From: an uncultured Bacteroidales bacterium
GTDB lineage: Bacteria; Bacteroidota; Bacteroidia; Bacteroidales; P3
NCBI GenBank assembly: GCA_937910265.1
Contig: CALEPD010000091.1
Coordinates: forward strand, 1-12,923
Length of the DNA stretch: 12,923 bases
Direction of reading: 5' to 3'
A model generated the notes under the pieces. The model ran no database searches. It saw only the letters and a list, made by a program, of their open reading frames with translations, and was not told where the DNA came from. The translations under genes and the position numbers were made by a program. Below, piece by piece: positions 1 through 7,058 of the stretch. Within the stretch, counting starts at the first letter, position 1; every line of letters begins with the position of its first letter.

Positions 1-54
1 AAATTTTGGTACTCTTTTTTTCTACTTAGTGTTGCACTTGTAACTGGAATTTAG
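1..54 (+). CDS. Possible 3' end of an upstream membrane-protein gene (partial)
   Basis: Frame 1 is open from the first base to a TAG at 52-54 and encodes 17 residues ending LLSVALVTGI. The peptide is strongly hydrophobic and reads like the last transmembrane helix of a membrane protein whose body lies left of the window. It is too short to assign to a family, and an open stretch of this length is expected by chance, so this is only a tentative call. If it is real, the gene points the same way as argS, about 107 bases downstream. Confidence 0.2.
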   Translation, partial: KFWYSFFLLSVALVTGI

Positions 55-109
55 GTATATTTAAAGACTAACAAATATCGGTTTTGTTGCAATACATACA
101 ATATTTTTA

Positions 110-127
110 TTTTTTTTTGTAACTTTG
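110..127 (+). promoter_or_regulatory. Likely argS promoter: T9 tract plus TAACTTTG (-7) box
   Basis: TAACTTTG at 120-127 fits the Bacteroidales -7 consensus TAnnTTTG exactly. A run of nine T residues ends two bases before it. No TTTG-like -33 element is present at the usual 19-21-base spacing; the nearest TTTTG/TTG lies at 82-89, about 30 bases away. The predicted start of transcription would leave a leader of roughly 25-30 bases before the argS ATG at 162, with no Shine-Dalgarno sequence, as is usual in this phylum. The same 18-base string occurs upstream of gyrA. Confidence 0.5.
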
Positions 128-161
128 CAAAACATTTTCCAGAAATAGTTATAATTAAAAC

Positions 162-1937
162 ATGATAGAACAGATACTTCAAGACTCGATTTCGACATCA
201 TTAAATTCACTTTATAACATTAACATCGAGCCGTCATCCATTGTATTGCAAGCTACAAAGAAAGAATTTCAAGGAGATTTCACACTTGTAGTATTTCCAT
301 TCGTAAAACAAGCAAAAAAAAGTCCCGAACAAGTGGCCTCCGAATTGGGAGAGAGCCTGAAGAACTCGGTAGATATGATATCCGACTACAATGTAGTCAA
401 AGGATTTCTCAATATATCGATAGCTGATGACTATTGGATTCGATTTGTCAACCACAATTACCACAACGATGCATTTGGCATTAAGCAAGCACAACCAAAC
501 GATTCTTCAATTGTTGTAGAATATTCATCACCAAACACCAACAAGCCACTTCATTTAGGACATATCCGCAACAACCTGCTCGGATGGTCGATAAGCCAAT
601 TATTAGCATCGAATGGAGCCCATGTGAAAAAAGTAAACCTTGTAAACGACAGAGGAATACACATATGCAAATCGATGCTGGCATGGCTACGATACGGAAA
701 CGGGGAAACGCCGGAAAGCAGTGGACTGAAGGGAGACCATCTTGTAGGCAAATATTATGTAGTATTTGACAAATATTACAAAGAGGAAATCAAACAGTTG
801 GTGTCGGAGGGCATGTCGGAAGACGATGCCAAGCGACAAGCTCCACTGATGATTGAAGCACAAGAGATGCTCAAGAAATGGGAAGAGGGCGACAGCGAGG
901 TACGCGCCTTATGGGAAAAGATGAACAACTGGGTGTATGCAGGATTTGACCAAACCTACCAAAAGATGGGCGTTGGATTCGATAAAATATATTATGAATC
1001 GGATACCTATCTATTGGGGAAAGAATTGGTACAAAAAGGACTGGATACCAATGTGCTGTTTAAGAAAGAGGACGGAAGTGTATGGTGCGACTTGACGGGA
1101 GAAGGACTTGACGAGAAATTGCTCTTAAGAAAAGACGGTACATCCGTATATATGACACAAGATTTAGGCACAGCCCTACTTCGTCACAACGATTTCAATG
1201 CCAACCAATTGATATATGTAGTAGGCAACGAGCAAGATTACCACTTTAAAGTACTGAAACTCATATTGAGAAAATTGGGATTTGACTGGTCGGACAAAGT
1301 GTACCACTTGTCATACGGAATGGTAGAGTTGCCAAACGGTAAGATGAAATCACGCGAAGGCACGGTGGTAGACGCCGACGATTTGATGGAAGAAATGGTA
1401 AAAACAGCACAGATGATGTGTGAGGAACATGGCAAAAATACAGACATGAGTCCTGAAGAGAAATCAGAACTGTACCATATGCTTGCCCTGGGTGCCCTGA
1501 AGTATTTCATACTCAAGGTTGATCCTACCAAAAACATGCTGTTCAATCCTGAAGAAAGCATCGACTTTAACGGAAACACAGGTCCATTCATTCAATACAC
1601 CCACGCGCGCATAAGAAGCATTATTAAAAAAGGGGAAGAGTGCGACTCGGTCCAAATGCCCGCACAATTGAATGAAAAAGAACGCGAAGTTGTAAAAGTA
1701 CTGCATAATCTGCCGGGGCTCATTGAATCGGCTGCACAGAACTACAGTCCCGCAATGGTGGCAAACTATGCATACGATCTGGCAAAGACCTTCAACAGTT
1801 TCTACCAAGACACCCCAATACTTAAGGAAGCTGACAGCAATATCAGATGCTTCCGTCTACAGTTATGCCAAATGGTTGCACATGCAATTAAAAACAGCAT
1901 GAACGTTCTCGGAATAAAAGTACCAGAAAGAATGTAA
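162..1937 (+). CDS. argS: Arginyl-tRNA synthetase
   Basis: This cytoplasmic class I aminoacyl-tRNA synthetase charges tRNA-Arg with arginine using ATP. It has 591 residues, the normal family length, and appears complete. The N-terminal ~110 residues match the Arg-tRNA synthetase additional domain, including the stretch around TKKEFQGDFTLVVFPF. The HIGH signature is HLGH at residues 131-134, preceded by the family-typical EYSSPNTNKPL. The KMSKS-equivalent loop is KMKSREG at 394-400. DFNGNTGPFIQYTHAR follows, and a C-terminal anticodon-binding helical domain ends in LGIKVPERM, a typical ArgS terminus. The ATG at 162 is chosen because the protein aligns from its first residues and a promoter-like box lies close upstream. 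It is followed after 16 bases by the thioesterase gene, so the two are probably cotranscribed. The identification is very secure. Confidence 0.98.
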   Translation: MIEQILQDSISTSLNSLYNINIEPSSIVLQATKKEFQGDFTLVVFPFVKQAKKSPEQVASELGESLKNSVDMISDYNVVKGFLNISIADDYWIRFVNHNYHNDAFGIKQAQPNDSSIVVEYSSPNTNKPLHLGHIRNNLLGWSISQLLASNGAHVKKVNLVNDRGIHICKSMLAWLRYGNGETPESSGLKGDHLVGKYYVVFDKYYKEEIKQLVSEGMSEDDAKRQAPLMIEAQEMLKKWEEGDSEVRALWEKMNNWVYAGFDQTYQKMGVGFDKIYYESDTYLLGKELVQKGLDTNVLFKKEDGSVWCDLTGEGLDEKLLLRKDGTSVYMTQDLGTALLRHNDFNANQLIYVVGNEQDYHFKVLKLILRKLGFDWSDKVYHLSYGMVELPNGKMKSREGTVVDADDLMEEMVKTAQMMCEEHGKNTDMSPEEKSELYHMLALGALKYFILKVDPTKNMLFNPEESIDFNGNTGPFIQYTHARIRSIIKKGEECDSVQMPAQLNEKEREVVKVLHNLPGLIESAAQNYSPAMVANYAYDLAKTFNSFYQDTPILKEADSNIRCFRLQLCQMVAHAIKNSMNVLGIKVPERM

Positions 1938-1953
1938 ACAAATTGAAGCTAAG

Positions 1954-2682
1954 ATGTACTATACAGAAGACCATATATTACCTTCGTACCTATGCGACAG
2001 CAATGACCGAATGACTATCTGGGGATTGGCTCAAATGCTGCAAGAAGTTGCACAAAGTCATTCATCAACATCGAATGTTGGTTATTTCGATTTAATGAAA
2101 CAGCACAAAGCATGGGTACTGACAAAGATGTATTTCCAAGTTCACGAAATGCCTTATTTGGGTGAACACATCAAACTAAAAACATGGGCCAGAGATTATG
2201 ACGGTTTGTACGCAAGAAGAGAGACAGAAATAATAGGGGAGGACGGCCAGGTAAAAGTAGCCGTATCGGCCTATTGGGTCATAATAAACTTTGACACACG
2301 CAAAGTATTGAGACTGAACGATATCATGGCTGATTTCGAACATCATCCAGAAAAGGCCACAGATAGAGATTCAATACAGCGACTCAAATGTCCGGAAATG
2401 GAAGACACTGATATTGTTGACAATATAGTTGTCCGCAACTCAATGATTGACCATACGTCGCACGTCAATAATGCTGAATATATAAAATGGATATGCGACA
2501 CTTTACCCGGAGCAGACAAATCAGTACATGTGCCGATTAAAAATTTTGAGATACATTTTCATACCGAAACACACCGCGGTGAAGATTGTAACATTTATTG
2601 CAAAGCAGAAAACGACAATAATTATTACTATAAAATAGCCAACAACAGAGCCACATCGATAGTAGCCAAAGTGATAATCTGA
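1954..2682 (+). CDS. Acyl-ACP thioesterase (double hot-dog fold)
   Basis: The 242-residue protein resembles the bacterial branch of the plant FatA/FatB-type acyl-ACP thioesterases (PF01643 family). These release free fatty acids from acyl carrier protein in the cytoplasm. The first hot-dog half spans about residues 1-125, with the helix IWGLAQMLQEVAQSHS and the strand WVLTKMYFQVHEMP. The second half, about 150-242, has the signature SMIDHTSHVNNAEYIKW. Its HVNN is at 170-173, where the plant enzymes carry their catalytic Asn/His region. Most relatives have Asn two residues before the Gly-His of DxNxHVNN; this protein reads D-H-T-S-H-V-N-N, a small departure that I have not verified by alignment. 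The gene lies 16 bases after argS and ends just before a strong terminator, so it is the last gene of the unit. Chain-length specificity cannot be told from sequence. Confidence 0.9.
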   Translation: MYYTEDHILPSYLCDSNDRMTIWGLAQMLQEVAQSHSSTSNVGYFDLMKQHKAWVLTKMYFQVHEMPYLGEHIKLKTWARDYDGLYARRETEIIGEDGQVKVAVSAYWVIINFDTRKVLRLNDIMADFEHHPEKATDRDSIQRLKCPEMEDTDIVDNIVVRNSMIDHTSHVNNAEYIKWICDTLPGADKSVHVPIKNFEIHFHTETHRGEDCNIYCKAENDNNYYYKIANNRATSIVAKVII

Positions 2683-2705
2683 TGTATTTTCAATTTTAAT
2701 AATGA

Positions 2706-2746
2706 AATAATCCTCAAAATCGTTATTGATTTTGAGGATTATTTTT
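2706..2746 (+). terminator. Rho-independent terminator of the argS-thioesterase unit
   Basis: The arms 2706-2721 and 2728-2743 pair perfectly over 16 bp around the 6-base loop GTTATT. The core of the stem is TCCTCAAAATC and the right arm runs into a T tract at 2742-2746. It starts 23 bases after the thioesterase stop codon. The A run on the left arm means it could also work on the minus strand. Confidence 0.9.
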
Positions 2747-2901
2747 ATAACAAGTTACTGTAGAATATCCAAGTCCTATTGATTATAATATTATATTGAC
2801 GCAGTTATCACACTACAAAATAGAGTATAAGATAGATTGCCGCCACATATTATACCAAAACACTACTTAACATAACAGAAATTCTATTAGAATACAAGTA
2901 T
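2747..2901. other. Spacer between two convergent terminators, no gene seen
   Basis: About 155 bases lie between the terminators of two convergent units. The stretch is AT-rich, has stops in all frames and shows no tRNA-like or repeat structure. The only symmetry I see is the short palindrome ATTCTA-T-TAGAAT at 2881-2893, next to the second terminator. No promoter box of the TAnnTTTG type was noticed. Confidence 0.6.
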
Positions 2902-2937
2902 AATAAAAAATAGATTCCGGAGAATCTATTTTTTATT
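2902..2937 (-). terminator. Terminator of the gyrA-TPR unit
   Basis: The arms 2902-2917 and 2922-2937 pair perfectly over 16 bp with a CGGA tetraloop (TCCG on the minus strand). The G/C-containing core GATTC/GAATC sits nearest the loop, and the outer part is an A6/T6 run. Read on the minus strand, the structure ends in a T-rich arm 11 bases after the TPR gene stop codon (2948-2950). The symmetry means it may also block plus-strand read-through. Confidence 0.85.
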
Positions 2938-2947
2938 GTTTAAGCAA

Positions 2948-4192
2948 TTATTGTGCGTTCTCGGTAGATTCGATTTCTTTCATTTTGTCGGTGACAGTTT
3001 TGATGTCGTCGAACATATTGAGACGAGCGTAGCAGTTACGCAAAGCTTTCAAGCATTCGTAAAGATTGCGACGGTTTGCGGTAATCTGTGCAGGATCGGT
3101 TAAGGACTCGATGTGCGAAATTGCAGCTTTAAGATAAGGAATTGCCTGAGACATGTGCTCCTTGTATTCTTTTTCAAGGATTGAGTAAACTTCGCTTACT
3201 TCGTCGGGATTGAAAGCACGTTCAGCTTCTTGAAGTTTTTCAATACCAAGGTTGTAGAACATACTACCTAAACCAAAGTTTGCACCGAATTGGTTGGGAT
3301 TCATGGACAATGACTCTTTGTATTTAGCTTGTGCACCTTCATAGTCTTTGGTCATTTCATAAATGGCAGCCACCTGGTTGAGTAATTGCTCGTAAACTGC
3401 AGGATTGTCTTTTACCATAGCCTGAGCTTGAGACAAAACCTCTTTACTTTTTTCGAGATTGCCAGTCATGAGATAACCCTTAGCACTAAGAACCAAAGCA
3501 TTGTAGTCGTTGGGACAGTTTTGACCGCAGAATCTAACAACTTTCATCGCATTTACGGTATCTTTTTCTTTCATATAGATGTCGAAAAGAATTTCGTAGG
3601 TGCGGAATTGGTTGGTTTTACTCAAAATCATCAAGTTGAAATACTTTTTAGTATTGGCTGTATCACGGTTGTTGTAAGCTGATTTACCTGCAATATCGTA
3701 AGCATCGATGTTGAGTGATTTATTACCAGAGTTGCTGTTGATGGTGATAACTTTATCGGCCATCTGCATAGCTTTGGCATAGTCTTTTTCTTTTGCAAAA
3801 GCGTCGTAGGCTTTATTGTAGAAACTTTCTGCCAAAGCACTGAATACCTGATTGTTTTTATCAGAGAATTCATTGTTTTTGTCTAATCTTTTGCATTCGA
3901 GAGCAGCTTGGTAAGCTTGTTCTGCCCAATCTTCGGGAAGACTTGCAGCCACCTTTGATTTGGGGTTTTGTTGAACTTCGAGACCCATCTGCAAATATAT
4001 CATACCTTTATAGAGCCAGGTTTTAGCATCCATTTTAGTTTTCTCGTTTTCGCAGGCAGGATCAATTTGTGCTTTAGCCTTAACCAAATAGCCCTTTCTT
4101 AAATACTCGGCAGCACTTTGAACGTTAAGTGTCTGTGCACTGACAGAGATTGCAAATACTGCAAGTGCTAAAATCAATGTTACTTTTTTCAT
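2948..4192 (-). CDS. Secreted tetratricopeptide-repeat protein of unknown function
   Basis: This 414-residue protein has a clear Sec signal peptide: MKK, a hydrophobic core, and VSA-Q with likely cleavage after Ala19. It has no lipobox Cys, so a periplasmic location is inferred. The mature part is alpha-helical with degenerate TPR-like helix pairs. These include WLYKGMIYLQMG (59-70), ALAESFYNKAYDAFAKEKDYAKAM (119-142), YEILFDIYMKEKDTVNAM (199-216), ALVLSAKGYLMTGNLEKSKEVL (232-253) and the best match, VAAIYEMTKDYEGAQAKYKESLSMNPNQ (274-301). No catalytic motif is visible, so a scaffold or protein-binding role is the most one can infer. It begins 49 bases after the gyrA stop with no terminator or obvious promoter between them, and a terminator follows its own stop, so it is probably expressed with gyrA. 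Its actual function is unknown. Confidence 0.85.
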   Translation of the reverse strand: MKKVTLILALAVFAISVSAQTLNVQSAAEYLRKGYLVKAKAQIDPACENEKTKMDAKTWLYKGMIYLQMGLEVQQNPKSKVAASLPEDWAEQAYQAALECKRLDKNNEFSDKNNQVFSALAESFYNKAYDAFAKEKDYAKAMQMADKVITINSNSGNKSLNIDAYDIAGKSAYNNRDTANTKKYFNLMILSKTNQFRTYEILFDIYMKEKDTVNAMKVVRFCGQNCPNDYNALVLSAKGYLMTGNLEKSKEVLSQAQAMVKDNPAVYEQLLNQVAAIYEMTKDYEGAQAKYKESLSMNPNQFGANFGLGSMFYNLGIEKLQEAERAFNPDEVSEVYSILEKEYKEHMSQAIPYLKAAISHIESLTDPAQITANRRNLYECLKALRNCYARLNMFDDIKTVTDKMKEIESTENAQ

Positions 4193-4241
4193 GTTGATTA
4201 TATTTAAATAATTTGTTTTACAAGTAAGTATCTAACGAGGA

Positions 4242-6782
4242 TTAGTTATTGCCGACATTAGGATTATTTAACGAATTTTCTCCGGATTCTGAATCGACGT
4301 TTCCCTCGGGTTGTATCTCGGAATTGTTGTCATCGTCATCGCCGGCAGGTACCTGAGTTATGGATGCGATGTAATCTTTTCCGCGTAAGTCGATAAGTTT
4401 AACACCCTGAGTGTTACGGCCCATGACACGCAAGTCGGAGATTTTCATTCGAATGGTGATACCCGAACGGTTAATAATCATCAAATCCTGAGTGTCGGAG
4501 ACATTGGCGATGGCGATCAGGTTGCCAGTCTTCTCTGTAATTTGAATGGTTTTAACGCCTTTAGCGCCGCGACTGGTGATGCGATAGTCGTTCAAGGCTG
4601 AACGTTTGCCAAAACCTTTTTCAGAAACCACCAAGATGTCTTCTTCACGGTTGGAGACACAAAGCATACCGACAACCTCATCGTTCTCGCCATCAAGAGA
4701 GATTCCTTTCACTCCAGAGGCGTTTCGGCCGAGGCTACGGAATTCTTCTTCATGGCAACGCATCAGTTTACCTTGTTTTGTTGCAATGAGGATTTCGCTA
4801 TTGCCATCGGTTAATGATGCGGTAAGCAATTCGTCACCTTCACGGACATTTACAGCGATGATACCAATACTTCGTGGACGGGAATAAGATTCCAAGAGTG
4901 TTTTCTTGACGATACCCATCTTGGTACACATTACTATATAATGATTTTGGAGATAATCGCTATCGCTAAGATTTTCGACGTTGACATAGGCTTTCACCTT
5001 ATCGTCGGGAGCGATATTGATAAGGTTGAGGATAGCGCGGCCTTTTGTATTCTTCTCGCCTTCGGGAACTTCGAATGCGCGCAACCAATAACACCTACCC
5101 TTTTCAGTGAAGAAAAGCAAATAGTTGTGGTTGGTTGCTGTGAAAATGTGCTCGACAAAGTCCTCGCTGCGAACCGAGCTTCCTTTGGAGCCGACTCCTC
5201 CCCTACTTTGCGTGCGGTATTCAGCCAAGGGGGTTCGTTTGATATAACCCATATGAGAAATGGTTATAACCACTTGGTCGTTGGGGATGGTATCTTCGAT
5301 ACGGAAATTGGCGGCATCGTATTTAATGGTAGTACGGCGCTCGTCGCCGAATTTTTCTTTAATTTCAAGCAGTTCGTCTTTGATAACACCCATAAGGACT
5401 GAATGGTTTGCCAAAATAGATTTACAATATTCAATAAATCTCATTTTTTCATCATATTCATCCTGGAGTTTTTGGCGTTCCATACCGGTGAGCTGACGCA
5501 GACGCATTTCAACGATAGCCTGGGCTTGCAGGTCGCTGAATCCGAACTTATCCATCAAGCCTTGACGTGCCATTTCGACAGTAGCAGATGCGCGAATCAG
5601 GGCGATAACCTCGTCGATGATATCAAGTGCCTTCAAAAAGCCTTGCAACAAATGGGCACGTTTAAGGGCCTCATTCATATCGAATTGAGTTCTTCTAGTA
5701 ACAACATCTTCCCTATGTTCGATAAAGTTTTGGATCAAATCCTTAAGATTGAGCAACATCGGGCGACCTTTAACAAGGGCAATGTTGTTGACAGCAAAAG
5801 AGCTCTGTAGTTCGGACAATTGGAAAAGTTTGTTTAATATAACGTTGGGAACAACATCGTGACGGAGATAATAAACGACGCGGATGACGTCGCGAGCACT
5901 TTCGTCACGGATGTCGGTGATGCCTACGATTTTGCCTTCTTTTACAAGTTGAGCCTGACGTTTAATCATCTCGGACTTGTTGACGCCATAGGGAACGGTA
6001 TGGGCAATGATCATATTGCGTCCTTTTGCATCGGTTTCGATGCTGGTGTCGGCACGCAACACAATGCTACCACGACCGGTTGTATAGGCATCGCGGACAC
6101 CCTTGTATCCGTAGATAATACCACCCAGAGGGAAGTCGGGGGCTTTGATGTATTCCATCAAACCTTCGATGGTGATATCGGGGTCATTGATATATGCGAC
6201 ACAACCGTCAATGACTTCAGACAGATTGTGGGTTGGCATGTTGGTGGCCATACCGACAGCAATACCGTTGGAGCCATTGATGAGGAGGTTTGGTATTTTG
6301 GTCGGCAAAACAGTCGGTTCCTGACCCTCGTTATCGTATGTCGGCATCATATCAACGGTATCTTTATTGATATCGGCAAGAATATCGTTGGATATTTGCT
6401 TCATACGGACTTCGGTATAACGCATAGCCGCCGCGCCATCACCATCGATGCTACCGAAGTTACCCTGGCCGTCGACCAAGGGGTATCTCATTGACCAATG
6501 CTGAGCAAAGCGGACCAAGGCTCCGTAAATAGAGCTATCGCCATGAGGATGGTATTTACCCATAACATCACCCACAACGTGGGCGGATTTTTTAGTTGGG
6601 GTATTATAACGGATACCGTTTTCGTTCATGGAAAAAAGGATACGGCGATGCACGGGTTTCATACCGTCACGTACATCGGGAAGCGCACGAGCTACAATTA
6701 CTGACATTGCATAATCGATATATGCAGTTTTCATCGTAGTTTCGATATCTACCTTTATAATTTTTTCGTTTTCAGAAACCAT
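4242..6782 (-). CDS. gyrA: DNA gyrase subunit A
   Basis: GyrA is the breakage-reunion subunit of gyrase, which introduces negative supercoils in an ATP-dependent A2B2 complex with GyrB. The protein has 846 residues. The catalytic tyrosine is Tyr122 in AAMRYTEVRM. The quinolone region reads HPHGDSSIYGALVRFAQ, with Ser83 retained and Gly at position 87, where E. coli has Asp. The N-terminal winged helix and tower domain extend to about residue 490. The C-terminal beta-pinwheel spans about 500-810 and carries a GyrA box at 525-531, QSRGGVG; this rules out ParC, which normally lacks an intact box. The last ~35 residues form an acidic, Asn-rich tail starting AGDDDDNN. The ATG at 6782 gives the standard family N-terminus, with IDYAMSVIVARALPDVRDGMKPVHRR. 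A TPR gene follows and probably shares the transcript. The tower and pinwheel limits are estimates. Confidence 0.97.
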   Translation of the reverse strand: MVSENEKIIKVDIETTMKTAYIDYAMSVIVARALPDVRDGMKPVHRRILFSMNENGIRYNTPTKKSAHVVGDVMGKYHPHGDSSIYGALVRFAQHWSMRYPLVDGQGNFGSIDGDGAAAMRYTEVRMKQISNDILADINKDTVDMMPTYDNEGQEPTVLPTKIPNLLINGSNGIAVGMATNMPTHNLSEVIDGCVAYINDPDITIEGLMEYIKAPDFPLGGIIYGYKGVRDAYTTGRGSIVLRADTSIETDAKGRNMIIAHTVPYGVNKSEMIKRQAQLVKEGKIVGITDIRDESARDVIRVVYYLRHDVVPNVILNKLFQLSELQSSFAVNNIALVKGRPMLLNLKDLIQNFIEHREDVVTRRTQFDMNEALKRAHLLQGFLKALDIIDEVIALIRASATVEMARQGLMDKFGFSDLQAQAIVEMRLRQLTGMERQKLQDEYDEKMRFIEYCKSILANHSVLMGVIKDELLEIKEKFGDERRTTIKYDAANFRIEDTIPNDQVVITISHMGYIKRTPLAEYRTQSRGGVGSKGSSVRSEDFVEHIFTATNHNYLLFFTEKGRCYWLRAFEVPEGEKNTKGRAILNLINIAPDDKVKAYVNVENLSDSDYLQNHYIVMCTKMGIVKKTLLESYSRPRSIGIIAVNVREGDELLTASLTDGNSEILIATKQGKLMRCHEEEFRSLGRNASGVKGISLDGENDEVVGMLCVSNREEDILVVSEKGFGKRSALNDYRITSRGAKGVKTIQITEKTGNLIAIANVSDTQDLMIINRSGITIRMKISDLRVMGRNTQGVKLIDLRGKDYIASITQVPAGDDDDNNSEIQPEGNVDSESGENSLNNPNVGNN

Positions 6783-6817
6783 TATATAACAATTTGTATT
6801 TTATTACGTATCAAACT

Positions 6818-6834
6818 CTTGTACACTATACAAG
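6818..6834 (-). promoter_or_regulatory. Short inverted repeat in the gyrA leader
   Basis: CTTGTA (6818-6823) and TACAAG (6829-6834) form a 6-bp stem around a 5-base loop. If transcription starts from the TAACTTTG box at 6851-6858, the hairpin lies near the very 5' end of the gyrA mRNA. It could stabilise the message or act as an operator. The stem is short and chance occurrence is possible. Confidence 0.25.
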
Positions 6835-6850
6835 CAGAACAATTAACATA

Positions 6851-6868
6851 CAAAGTTACAAAAAAAAA
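6851..6868 (-). promoter_or_regulatory. Likely gyrA promoter P1: T9 tract plus TAACTTTG
   Basis: Read on the minus strand, nine T residues are followed by GTAACTTTG, whose last eight bases match the Bacteroidales -7 consensus TAnnTTTG. The box lies 69-76 bases upstream of the gyrA ATG. TTTG copies occur at spacings of 10 and 14 bases, which is too close for a normal -33 element. The 18-base string is identical to the one upstream of argS. Confidence 0.5.
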
Positions 6869-6892
6869 CAAACAAATGGAGTAATTACATTC

Positions 6893-6923
6893 CAAAGTTA
6901 TTAACACTTGTTACACATTGAAA
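6893..6923 (-). promoter_or_regulatory. Possible second gyrA promoter P2
   Basis: A second TAACTTTG lies on the minus strand at 6893-6900. A TTTC, one mismatch from the -33 consensus TTTG, is at 6920-6923 with 19 bases between the two boxes. This spacing is closer to the expected architecture than that of P1. Tandem promoters for gyrA would allow supercoiling-responsive control, but this is inference only. Confidence 0.35.
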
Positions 6924-7058
6924 CAGACGTGGAAAAAAGAGTGAATGTATGTATTGGCCGTAGCACTTTCGTGCCATCAGAACAAGGGTGCTAACAAAGA
7001 GCGAAACATCAATAGAACATGATGTTTATCAATAAATTAAAAGCATCCTATGTCAGAA

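Larger units (their letters stand above)
6783..7058. other. 276-base spacer between the permease gene and gyrA
   Basis: This gap separates two tandem minus-strand genes. The gyrA-proximal half (6783-6925) holds the gyrA leader and two promoter-like boxes. The distal half (about 6930-7058) has no recognised gene. It contains several short hairpins: GCAC-TTTC-GTGC at 6963-6974, AAACATCA/TGATGTTT at 7004-7027, and TGTCAG/CTGACA at 7051-7056 with 7072-7077, the last overlapping the permease stop codon. None is followed by a strong T tract on the minus strand. The termination signal of the upstream operon is therefore uncertain. Confidence 0.6.

Noticed and set aside
5859..6494. 211-codon open frame on the plus strand inside gyrA
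   Set aside because: It is fully antisense to the conserved breakage-reunion domain of GyrA, its translation resembles no family I know, and no promoter-like box precedes it. It follows from the codon use of gyrA.
7004..7027. AAACATCA/TGATGTTT hairpin as terminator of the long minus-strand operon
   Set aside because: The 8-bp stem has an 8-base loop and is AT-rich, and on the minus strand it is followed by CGCTCTTTG rather than a T tract. This is too weak to call.
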